Part shown: positions 1 to 7,098 of the stretch, piece by piece
How positions within the stretch are numbered: the stretch's first letter is position 1
Layout of the letters: the number at the start of each line of letters is the position of its first letter
Assembly: GCA_947628225.1 (NCBI GenBank)
Contig: CANQYY010000002.1
Coordinates: 124,001 to 188,000, forward strand
Direction: 5' to 3'
DNA from: an uncultured Lachnospiraceae bacterium
Lineage (GTDB): Bacteria; Bacillota; Clostridia; Lachnospirales; Lachnospiraceae
Length of the DNA stretch: 64,000 nucleotides
Position numbers and translations under genes: made by a program
The notes under the pieces: generated by a model
Databases searched by the model: none
Seen by the model: the letters and a program-made list of their open reading frames with translations, nothing else
What the model was told of the DNA's origin: nothing

Positions 1-1200
1 ATGACATTTAAGCTTGGCATGGATTTGGGATTAGTTATGGCAAAGGGAGTTGTTATCGGCGTTATTGTCTGTATTACCCTGTTGCCGGCGATGATTCTCT
101 GCTTTGATAAAGCTATTGAGAAAACGTCCCATAAAAATCTCATACCGAATCTGGATGGCCTGTCAGGGAAGATTGTAAAATTATGCCCGGTGGCAATTAT
201 TCTCTTCGTTGTTTTACTGGGACCGTCCTATTACGGGAATAAAAATTATGATATTTATTATAATATTGCGGGTTCCCTTCCCCAGACGCTGGACTCTGCC
301 GTGGCGAACCAGAAACTGCAGGAAACTTTTAATATGAACAATATGCACATGATCCTGATGAAAAAGGGAATGTCGTCCCGGGAAAAGAGCGATATGCAAA
401 AGAAGGTAGAGCAGGTGAAGGGAGTAAAATGGGTCATCGGGATGAATTCCTTTGTGGGGGCAAATTTCCCGGATTCCATGATTCCGGAGGAATACCGGAA
501 AATGCTCCAGAGCGGACATTACGAGCTGCAGTTTATCTGCTCCGATTACAAAACGGCGACCGATGAGGTAAACGCCCAGATCAATGAGATAAGCGGGATT
601 GTGAAACAATATGATAACACGGCGATGGTAATTGGCGAGGCGCCGCTGACAAAGGATTTGCAGGATGTGACGGATATTGATCTGGTCAATGTCAATTATG
701 TTTCCATTCTTGCCATATTTCTCATTATTATGTTTGTGTTTAAATCTATTTCCATACCGGTTATTCTTGTTTCGGTCATTGAATTTGCCATCTTTTTGAA
801 TATGTCGGTACCGTATTACAGCGGTGAATCGCTGCCTTTTGTGGCGGGTATCGTCATTGGGACGATCCAGCTTGGGGCGACGGTGGATTATGCAATTTTA
901 ATGACCAGCCGGTATCATAAGGAGCGTACGGAGAAACAGAAGAGCAAGAAGGAGGCCATTGCTATTGCCCACAAAACATCGATCAAGTCCATTCTTATCA
1001 GCGGCATATGCCTGTTTGCTTCCACCTTCGGAGTGACGGTGTTCTCGAATATCGATATGATCCAGGCTATCTGCACCCTGCTGTCAAGGGGCGCTATTAT
1101 TAGCATGGTCGTAGTAATTTTAATCCTGCCGGCAATGCTGACAGTATTTGATAAGATAATATGCAAAACAACCTGGGATATGAGGAAGATAGATTATTAA
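1..1200 (+). CDS. MMPL/RND-family membrane transporter, C-terminal part
   Basis: This is the 3' part of a large exporter of the MMPL branch of the RND superfamily, which moves lipids or drugs across the membrane using the proton gradient. The first base of the window is an in-frame ATG, but the family is about 700 residues, so the true start lies upstream and the visible 399 codons are the C-terminal half. Visible are a hydrophobic stretch (about 10-35), a second at about 60-75, an extracellular loop of about 150 residues, and a final bundle of membrane helices from about 230. The motif TVDYAILMTSRYHKER is typical of the second MMPL repeat. It lies 14 bases upstream of a secreted repeat protein and then a TetR regulator, an arrangement suggesting a drug- or envelope-stress-responsive operon. 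Substrate is unknown. Confidence 0.85.
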   Translation: MTFKLGMDLGLVMAKGVVIGVIVCITLLPAMILCFDKAIEKTSHKNLIPNLDGLSGKIVKLCPVAIILFVVLLGPSYYGNKNYDIYYNIAGSLPQTLDSAVANQKLQETFNMNNMHMILMKKGMSSREKSDMQKKVEQVKGVKWVIGMNSFVGANFPDSMIPEEYRKMLQSGHYELQFICSDYKTATDEVNAQINEISGIVKQYDNTAMVIGEAPLTKDLQDVTDIDLVNVNYVSILAIFLIIMFVFKSISIPVILVSVIEFAIFLNMSVPYYSGESLPFVAGIVIGTIQLGATVDYAILMTSRYHKERTEKQKSKKEAIAIAHKTSIKSILISGICLFASTFGVTVFSNIDMIQAICTLLSRGAIISMVVVILILPAMLTVFDKIICKTTWDMRKIDY

Positions 1201-1214
1201 GGAGGGATTGAGTT

Positions 1215-3209
1215 ATGAACAGAAACGTAAAAATAATAGGGAAGACATTACTCAGCGGAGTTCTTATTCTCAGCCTGGTATTAGGAGGCAGTTCTTTTGC
1301 CGAGGCGAAAAAAATATCGAAACAGGAGTCGGTATACGTCAATGCAAAAGCAGACGGGACGGTAGAAGAAATTACCGTGGCAGACTGGCTCCAAAATTCC
1401 GGTCTGAAATCCGGCACGGTAAAGGATTCCTCTTCCCTGTCAGGTATCACGAATGTAAAGGGAGAAGAAACCTACCGGCAGTCCGGAGAAGCCCTGGACT
1501 GGACTATGGCGGGAAAAGATATCTACTATCAGGGAAAGACGACAAAGGAGTTACCCGTAGAGCTAAAACTTACGTATTTTCTGGATGGAAAAGAAATGAC
1601 GCCGGAAGAAATATCCGGGAAAAGCGGAACGGTAAAAATACAGGTGTCCTATGAAAACCATGTAAAGGAAACCAAAACGATAGACGGACGCAAGGTAACG
1701 CTCTATACGCCCTTTCTCATGGTAACGGGAATGATTCTGCCCTCCGATAATTTTACTCATGTACAGGTTGACAACGGACGGGTTATCAACGATGGCTCCA
1801 ATCAGATCGTAGTGGGCATGGGCACGCCCGGGCTGGCAGAGAGCCTGGATCTGGAGGAGAAATATGAAAAAAAGATCCACAGCGGATTTACAGTGACGGC
1901 TTCGGTAACGGACTTTTCCCTGGGAAACACGTTTACCTACGCCAGCTCAAGCCTTTTTGATGAATGGAAACCGGAGAAGGGAAACAGCTTTGAGAAGCTG
2001 GAAAAACAGCTTTCTGATTTGACCGACGCCTCTACCGTACTGGCAGACGGCTCGAAAACCCTGTCGGATAATATGGCGTTGTTTTCCGGGAAGATGGGAA
2101 CATTAAAAAGCACGGTAAAAACGTATGAAAAAGACGGGATAAAAAAAGTTACAGACGGTATTAATACTCTGGCAAAGGGCGGTGATAAACTCTCTAAGGG
2201 AATTACCCAATATGTAAACGGGAGCGCCACCCTTGCCAATGGCACAACGTCCTATGTTAAAGGCGCCGGACAGATAGCAAACGGCTGTGAAAGCCTCTAT
2301 AAAGAAGTGAAAAATCTGCCCTCCCAGATTAAAATTTTCGGCTCAGGATTAAAAACCTATACGGACGGAGTGGATAAACTGGGCTCAAAGGAAAATGTCC
2401 GGACCCTGAAGGAGGGCGCCAAGGGGGTTTCCTCCGGCATCACAGATCTCCATTCCAATCTGACGCTGTTAAAAGATTCCTATGCAAAGACAGAGCAGCT
2501 GATACAGCAGTTGGAGAATTCCGGAGCCGACCCTGCTTTAGTCGCCAATTTCAAAACTCTGGCAAAGCAGCAAAAGGATACGGTAGAAGCGCTGGAGAGC
2601 GCCACGGCAAAAGACAGTGAGTTAAAGAAAGGAGCGGAAGGAGTGTCCTCCGGCGTAGCCACGGTAATGGATTCCCTGAGCGTGTTGGCTTCAAAGTCTT
2701 CCAGCCTGACCACTGTTACGAAAACATTGGATGCGCAGCTGCCTGTACTGGTTGACAGCATAAAGAAACTCAAAGAGGGCGGCGAAAAGCTGACGGATAA
2801 TGATAAAAAGCTGTTAAGCGGCGCAAAGGCGCTTATTAAGTCGGGAAAAACGGTGAAGAAAAGTACAAAAAAGATAAAGAAAGGCATGAAAACCCTGCAA
2901 AAGGGCGGCAAGGAGCTAAAGAAAGCAACCGGTCAGCTGGTAAGCGGCATCGGGAAACTGGACCGTGCCGGAAATGCGTTAAACACTGGCGCCAAACAGT
3001 TAAAAACAGGAATGATTCAATTCGATGAAACGGGAATACAAAAAATAAGTTCCGTGTATAAAAAAGATATAAAGACTCTCCTGGAGCGTATCCGCGCGAT
3101 TGCGGATGCCGGCAGGGAATATAAGAGCTTTAGCGGAATTGGCAAAGGAATGGACGGCGAGGTAAAATTCATTATTGAAACCGGGGAAATAAAAAAGGAT
3201 GACGAGTGA
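1215..3209 (+). CDS. Secreted LxxG-heptad-repeat protein (YhgE/Pip-like accessory of MMPL exporter)
   Basis: A 664-residue secreted protein. Residues 1-30 form a signal peptide with a basic start, hydrophobic core and an AEA-type cleavage site. A beta-rich N-terminal domain of about 220 residues is followed by a long helical region carrying many L-x-x-G repeats (for example LSKGITQYVNGSATLANG), the pattern of the X-X-X-L-X-X-G family shared with YhgE/Pip proteins. The C-terminus is hydrophilic and has no evident membrane anchor, unlike YhgE itself. A strong ribosome site (AAGGAGGG) precedes the ATG. It overlaps the next gene by one base (TGATG). The position next to an MMPL exporter suggests it is an extracytoplasmic partner of that exporter; this is inference. 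Confidence 0.75.
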   Translation: MNRNVKIIGKTLLSGVLILSLVLGGSSFAEAKKISKQESVYVNAKADGTVEEITVADWLQNSGLKSGTVKDSSSLSGITNVKGEETYRQSGEALDWTMAGKDIYYQGKTTKELPVELKLTYFLDGKEMTPEEISGKSGTVKIQVSYENHVKETKTIDGRKVTLYTPFLMVTGMILPSDNFTHVQVDNGRVINDGSNQIVVGMGTPGLAESLDLEEKYEKKIHSGFTVTASVTDFSLGNTFTYASSSLFDEWKPEKGNSFEKLEKQLSDLTDASTVLADGSKTLSDNMALFSGKMGTLKSTVKTYEKDGIKKVTDGINTLAKGGDKLSKGITQYVNGSATLANGTTSYVKGAGQIANGCESLYKEVKNLPSQIKIFGSGLKTYTDGVDKLGSKENVRTLKEGAKGVSSGITDLHSNLTLLKDSYAKTEQLIQQLENSGADPALVANFKTLAKQQKDTVEALESATAKDSELKKGAEGVSSGVATVMDSLSVLASKSSSLTTVTKTLDAQLPVLVDSIKKLKEGGEKLTDNDKKLLSGAKALIKSGKTVKKSTKKIKKGMKTLQKGGKELKKATGQLVSGIGKLDRAGNALNTGAKQLKTGMIQFDETGIQKISSVYKKDIKTLLERIRAIADAGREYKSFSGIGKGMDGEVKFIIETGEIKKDDE

Positions 3210-3844
3210 TGCAGGAGAAACAAGAAGGGATATTGGGGAAACTGGATAAAAAGAAAAAACAGAAACGGGAAGCGCTGTTTGAGGCAGCGTTTTCCCTGTT
3301 TATGGAAAAAGGGATCCAGGATACTTCGATTTCCGACATAGTCAAACAGGCGAATATGGCAAAGGGGACTTTTTATCTGTATTTCAGGGACAAGTTTGAT
3401 TTGCGGGATAAGCTGATCGTCGCAAAGACGGTGGAATTATTTAAGCGGGCGGAAGTGGAGAGTATGGCGCAGGTTTTTCCTTCCTTCGAGGAAAAGGTGG
3501 TATTTATTGCCGATTCTGTCATCAACCGGCTGGATGAAGATAAACAGCTTTTAAAATTTATTTCTAAAAATTTAAGCTGGGGCGTTTTTCATCATGTACT
3601 GCTCACCGAAACAGAGGAAACCGGGGGCTACAGTTTTTATGACGGATACTGCAAATTGATTCGGGAATCCGGCAGGAGTTTCCGAAATCCGGAGCTTATG
3701 CTGTTTATGATCGTGGAGCTGATCAATGCAACCTGCCATAACGTTATTTTAATGCAGGAGCCGGTGACACTGGAGGAACTGAAGCCGGAGCTGTATGGGG
3801 TGATACGGGATATTATCCGGCGGATGGAGGAAAAAAGCGGATAA
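3209..3844 (+). CDS. TetR/AcrR-family transcriptional regulator
   Basis: A 211-residue repressor-type protein. The N-terminal helix-turn-helix covers about residues 15-60 and carries the family signature (SISDIVKQANMAKGTFYLYF). The C-terminal ligand domain is unassigned. The ATG at 3209 shares a base with the TGA of the upstream gene (TGATG), implying translational coupling; a GTG at 3206 is in frame but less likely. Being last in the MMPL operon, it probably represses that operon in response to an unknown effector. No clear operator is visible because the operon promoter is outside the window. Confidence 0.88.
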   Translation: MQEKQEGILGKLDKKKKQKREALFEAAFSLFMEKGIQDTSISDIVKQANMAKGTFYLYFRDKFDLRDKLIVAKTVELFKRAEVESMAQVFPSFEEKVVFIADSVINRLDEDKQLLKFISKNLSWGVFHHVLLTETEETGGYSFYDGYCKLIRESGRSFRNPELMLFMIVELINATCHNVILMQEPVTLEELKPELYGVIRDIIRRMEEKSG

Positions 3845-3875
3845 TCCGTCAGAAATTTTAAATGTAATAAAAGTG

Positions 3876-3904
3876 TTGACAAGGGATTATAGTTAGGTTA
3901 TAAT
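3876..3904 (+). promoter_or_regulatory. Consensus sigma-A promoter of the leader/ABC operon
   Basis: A perfect TTGACA (3876-3881) and a perfect TATAAT (3899-3904) are separated by exactly 17 bases. It would be a very strong constitutive promoter, so control must come afterwards, which fits the attenuator located at 3973-4080. Confidence 0.9.
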
Positions 3905-3938
3905 GGCAAAAGATTAAAACAGAAAGGTGGTGGACGAT

Positions 3939-4016
3939 ATGACAAAGAAAGTAATGTGCAAGAAAACTGATTTCAGGAGCAGCCATATTGTTCACAGTAT
4001 TGCCTTACTGGTATAA
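3939..4016 (+). CDS. 25-residue leader peptide upstream of DUF1854 ABC exporter
   Basis: A short ORF with a strong ribosome site (GAAAGGTGGTGG, 8-10 bases before the ATG) placed right after a consensus promoter. The peptide begins MTKKVMCKKTDFRSS and ends in a hydrophobic ALLV. It is too short to be an enzyme. Its codons 12-14 (TCAGGAGC, 3973-3980) can pair with the 5' arm of the downstream terminator, so ribosome position could decide whether transcription continues. This is the arrangement of leader peptides that control antibiotic-inducible ABC genes by ribosome stalling (for example bmrB ahead of bmrCD in Bacillus). It could alternatively be a secreted peptide substrate of the exporter, but there is no double-glycine or signal sequence. 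Confidence 0.6.
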   Translation: MTKKVMCKKTDFRSSHIVHSIALLV

Positions 4017-4045
4017 GGTAACATTTTCTCATATTGTGAATTTAG

Positions 4046-4080
4046 GGCGCTTCTGACAAACCATCAGAAACGCCTTTTTT
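4046..4080 (+). terminator. Intrinsic terminator acting as attenuator
   Basis: The arms GGCGCTTCTGA (4046-4056) and TCAGAAACGCC (4064-4074) pair with one mismatch across a 7-base loop, followed by six T. It sits between the leader ORF and the ABC gene. A competing pairing is available: 3973-3980 (TCAGGAGC) with 4049-4056 (GCTTCTGA), eight pairs including one G-U, which encloses a second 10-pair stem of 3991-4000 with 4031-4040. Formation of that structure would destroy the terminator. Confidence 0.75.
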
Positions 4081-4137
4081 ATTTGCCCGGTTTTTTGCCG
4101 GGGCGTTTGCGATCAAAGAAAGGGGAATCAGGAGAAA

Positions 4138-6474
4138 ATGAAGAAAAATCAGTTGCCGGACCGGGTCTTTGAATTGTTAAAGCCGCAGGGGATTGGGAAA
4201 AAAGATATTCTCGATGTCTGTCCGACGGACTTATCCTTTGAGAGTGAATATATCAGCGGCTATTTATTCCTGACGGCAGAAATGCTCGGTATTGTGACCA
4301 GCGATCCGATTGGCGGCAGGGTGCGCTATTTCCGGGGAACCAAGACAAAGGATATGGATTACGGAGAGGATACCCTGACTTACCGCTGCCGTCTGATCCC
4401 TCTGGAGGAAACCGCCCATATGCGGCTTGTCAGGCAGGTGGCGACAAATCTTGTTATGGTGTACCAAAACGGGGAGGCGACCCGGATCGCCGCTTTGACA
4501 AATCTTTATCTGGAGCAGATGAATCTGTTTATCAAAAGCTATAAGAAGCTGAAGAAATACCCGGAGGAGCCGGAAAATGTGGAGGCTTCTGCCGATATTC
4601 AGGAGCAGAAGGCGGAGTACTGCCCTATCTGCGGCACGATGTATCCGGACCCCAAACGGAAAATATGTCCGAAATGCATGAATAAGCGTTCTATTTTTAT
4701 AAGAACCCTGAAATATTTCTGGAAATACCGGATTTCATTTATTGTCATGTTTTTATGCTATTTTGCGGCGGCGGGCATGAACTTGGTATGGCCTTATCTA
4801 AGCGGTACGATCCTCTATGATAAGGTGCTGGCTAAGGATGACGGCTTTTTAGCCCTGTTCGGCGTTGCCGGGCATTATATGGCGGCGCTCATCCTGCTTG
4901 TGATTGTTATGCTCTTATCCAAGCTGGTACAGCAGGGAGTAGCGATTTTGCAGGGCGGGCTGATGGCAAGGGTAGTAGCGGCAACCGTCCGGGATATGAA
5001 ACAGGATGTATTTTCCGCCATGGGACGCCTGTCCATCCAGTTTTTTACCAGTAAACAGACCGGAAGCCTGATGACAAGAGTGCTGAGTGATGCAGAGAGG
5101 GTGACGGTATTTTTCCTGGACGGATTTCCTTACATATTTGTCCATGCTTTTACGATACTGTCTTCCTTTGCGGTAATGTTCTTTTTGAACTGGCAGATGG
5201 CGCTGGTCGCCTGTATCCTCCTTCCGCTGTTGGTAGTTATGAGTGTCAAATTGAAACCCAAATTATGGAGTCTGTTTGGAAGGCGCCACCGGGCAGAGCG
5301 CTCCCTCAACAGCGCCCTGAATGATAACCTTACGGGAGCCAGGGTAGTGAAGGCGTTCGGACAGCAGAAACCGGAAATCGGGCGCTTTGAACCGCGGAAT
5401 GAGAGGCTGCGGGATGCGGAGGTGCGGATTGTTAAATATAACAACCGTTTCACGATCCTGTACAATCTGGTACAGGAAGTGTCGAATATATGGGTATGGC
5501 TGCTCGGAGTTGCCCTTTTAATGTACAGCGGCAATATAGAACTGGGCGTGCTGATTACTTTTGTCGGATATGTGGGACAGCTGAACGGGCCGATGAACTT
5601 TTTTTCCCGCGTATTCCATATGTGGTCGGATAGCATTAATTCCGCCCAGAGGATGTTTGAGATCATGGACGCCATACCGGACATACAGGAGATTGAAAAT
5701 CCGGTGCGCCTTTCATCGCCCCGCGGCGAAATCAGATTAGAGCATGTAACCTTCGGCTATGATATCAATAATCCGGTATTAAAGGATATCAACCTCCATG
5801 TCAGGGAGGGCGAAATGTTAGGGATCGTCGGGCGTTCCGGAGCCGGAAAGACGACCTTAGTCAATCTGATCTCCCGTCTTTACGACGTGAACGAGGGGAC
5901 GATCGCCATTGACGGGGAGGATGTAAAAAATCTTTCTTTTCACGACCTGAGGAGAAATGTGGCGATGGTTTCCCAGGATACTTATATTTTTATGGGAACC
6001 GTGGCGGAAAACATCGCCTATGCCAATCCGGATGCCACAAAGGAAGATATTGTGCGGGCGGCGATACTTGCCAGCGCCCACGAATTTATTTCCAATATGA
6101 CGGATGGTTATGATACGGTTATCGGGGCGTCGGGGAAAGATTTATCCGGCGGGGAAAAACAGCGTATTTCCATTGCCCGCGCCATACTTGCCAATCCGAA
6201 GATACTTATTTTAGACGAGGCGACCGCCAGTGTGGATACGGAAACGGAAAAAGCGATCCAGAAATCATTAAATTATCTTGTGAAAGGGAGGACGACTTTG
6301 TCGATTGCCCACCGCCTGTCAACGCTGCGGGATGCCGACCGTCTTGTCGTAATCGACAACGGAAAAATTGTGGAAGAAGGGACGCACCGCGAACTGGAAC
6401 AGCTTCACGGCGTCTACTTCAAGCTGATGGAATTGCAGACGAAATCGCTGGCGCTGAAAAATACTTTGATGTAG
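4138..6474 (+). CDS. ABC exporter (fused membrane and ATPase domains) with zinc ribbon, DUF1854-associated
   Basis: A 778-residue half-transporter. Residues 1-160 form an unusual N-terminal cytoplasmic domain of unknown function, followed by a zinc ribbon (CPIC at about 162 and CPKC at about 177). The six-helix type IV exporter domain runs from about 190 to 500. The ATPase domain has Walker A GRSGAGKTT (about 565), signature LSGGEKQR (about 668), Walker B ILILDEA and switch His in AHRLST, all canonical. It is followed by a DUF1854 gene and a second exporter of the same build at 7099, so the two probably form a heterodimer. Related ABC/DUF1854 sets in proteobacteria are annotated as cyanophycin-associated; no cyanophycin gene is seen here, so the substrate is unknown. 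Confidence 0.85.
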   Translation: MKKNQLPDRVFELLKPQGIGKKDILDVCPTDLSFESEYISGYLFLTAEMLGIVTSDPIGGRVRYFRGTKTKDMDYGEDTLTYRCRLIPLEETAHMRLVRQVATNLVMVYQNGEATRIAALTNLYLEQMNLFIKSYKKLKKYPEEPENVEASADIQEQKAEYCPICGTMYPDPKRKICPKCMNKRSIFIRTLKYFWKYRISFIVMFLCYFAAAGMNLVWPYLSGTILYDKVLAKDDGFLALFGVAGHYMAALILLVIVMLLSKLVQQGVAILQGGLMARVVAATVRDMKQDVFSAMGRLSIQFFTSKQTGSLMTRVLSDAERVTVFFLDGFPYIFVHAFTILSSFAVMFFLNWQMALVACILLPLLVVMSVKLKPKLWSLFGRRHRAERSLNSALNDNLTGARVVKAFGQQKPEIGRFEPRNERLRDAEVRIVKYNNRFTILYNLVQEVSNIWVWLLGVALLMYSGNIELGVLITFVGYVGQLNGPMNFFSRVFHMWSDSINSAQRMFEIMDAIPDIQEIENPVRLSSPRGEIRLEHVTFGYDINNPVLKDINLHVREGEMLGIVGRSGAGKTTLVNLISRLYDVNEGTIAIDGEDVKNLSFHDLRRNVAMVSQDTYIFMGTVAENIAYANPDATKEDIVRAAILASAHEFISNMTDGYDTVIGASGKDLSGGEKQRISIARAILANPKILILDEATASVDTETEKAIQKSLNYLVKGRTTLSIAHRLSTLRDADRLVVIDNGKIVEEGTHRELEQLHGVYFKLMELQTKSLALKNTLM

Positions 6475-6539
6475 AAGCCGCCTGACGCGGCTGCGGCCAT
6501 GCGCCAAAATGGAGCCAAAAGCTCGGAAGGGAGAAAAAA

Positions 6540-7082
6540 ATGGGAGAAAATAATACAATGGAAGAGATGGAAAAAGAAGCGGAGCAGATGACGTCGCTTT
6601 GCTATCTGACAAAGGAGAACGCCGTATTTTCCCGTACAAAGGGCGGTTTTATCCGTCTGCAGGTGGGCGACAAAGTCTGGGACAGAGTACAGGTGATCCG
6701 CCTGTTTCCCTTTACTGAGCCGGATAAATTTATCTCAATCCGCACCGTGGAAGAACGGTCAAAGGAAATCGGCGTTATTGCCGACATGAAACAGGTAGAT
6801 AAAAAAACAAGGGCGCTTTTGGAAGAACAGTTGAATCTGCACTACTTTACACCGGTCATCCAAAAGATCATAGATATTAAGGATGAGTACGGCTATGCGT
6901 ATTTCCATGTAATGACCGACCGGGGAGAATGCCGGTTTACGATCAATATGGGAAGCAATGCCGTAGTGCGTCTGTCAGAGAGCAGGTTATTAATTACGGA
7001 TTTGGACGAAAACCGTTTTGAGATCAGGGATGTATTCCAACTGACCCAGAAGGAACAGCGCAAGCTGGATTTGTTTTTATAA
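6540..7082 (+). CDS. DUF1854-family protein
   Basis: A 180-residue soluble protein without signal or membrane segments, recognised as DUF1854 from overall pattern (a hydrophobic-charged N-terminal half, then the region containing VIQKIIDIKDEYGYAYFHVMTDRGECRF and a C-terminal RLLITDLDENRFEI stretch). The family has no known biochemical activity and typically sits beside ABC exporters of the type found on both sides here. The ATG follows an AAGGGAG ribosome site. It lies 65 bases after the first exporter and 16 before the second, so all three are almost certainly one transcript and the protein may be a cytoplasmic adaptor of the transporter. That role is inference. Confidence 0.75.
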   Translation: MGENNTMEEMEKEAEQMTSLCYLTKENAVFSRTKGGFIRLQVGDKVWDRVQVIRLFPFTEPDKFISIRTVEERSKEIGVIADMKQVDKKTRALLEEQLNLHYFTPVIQKIIDIKDEYGYAYFHVMTDRGECRFTINMGSNAVVRLSESRLLITDLDENRFEIRDVFQLTQKEQRKLDLFL

Positions 7083-7098
7083 GAAAAGAGAGGGTAGT

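Noticed and set aside
5130..5684. Long open frame on the minus strand inside the first exporter gene
   Set aside because: It is a mirror of the real ABC gene, has no ribosome site and no recognisable protein family. The same applies to minus-strand frames at 56768-57394, 57947-58501 and 48937-49500.
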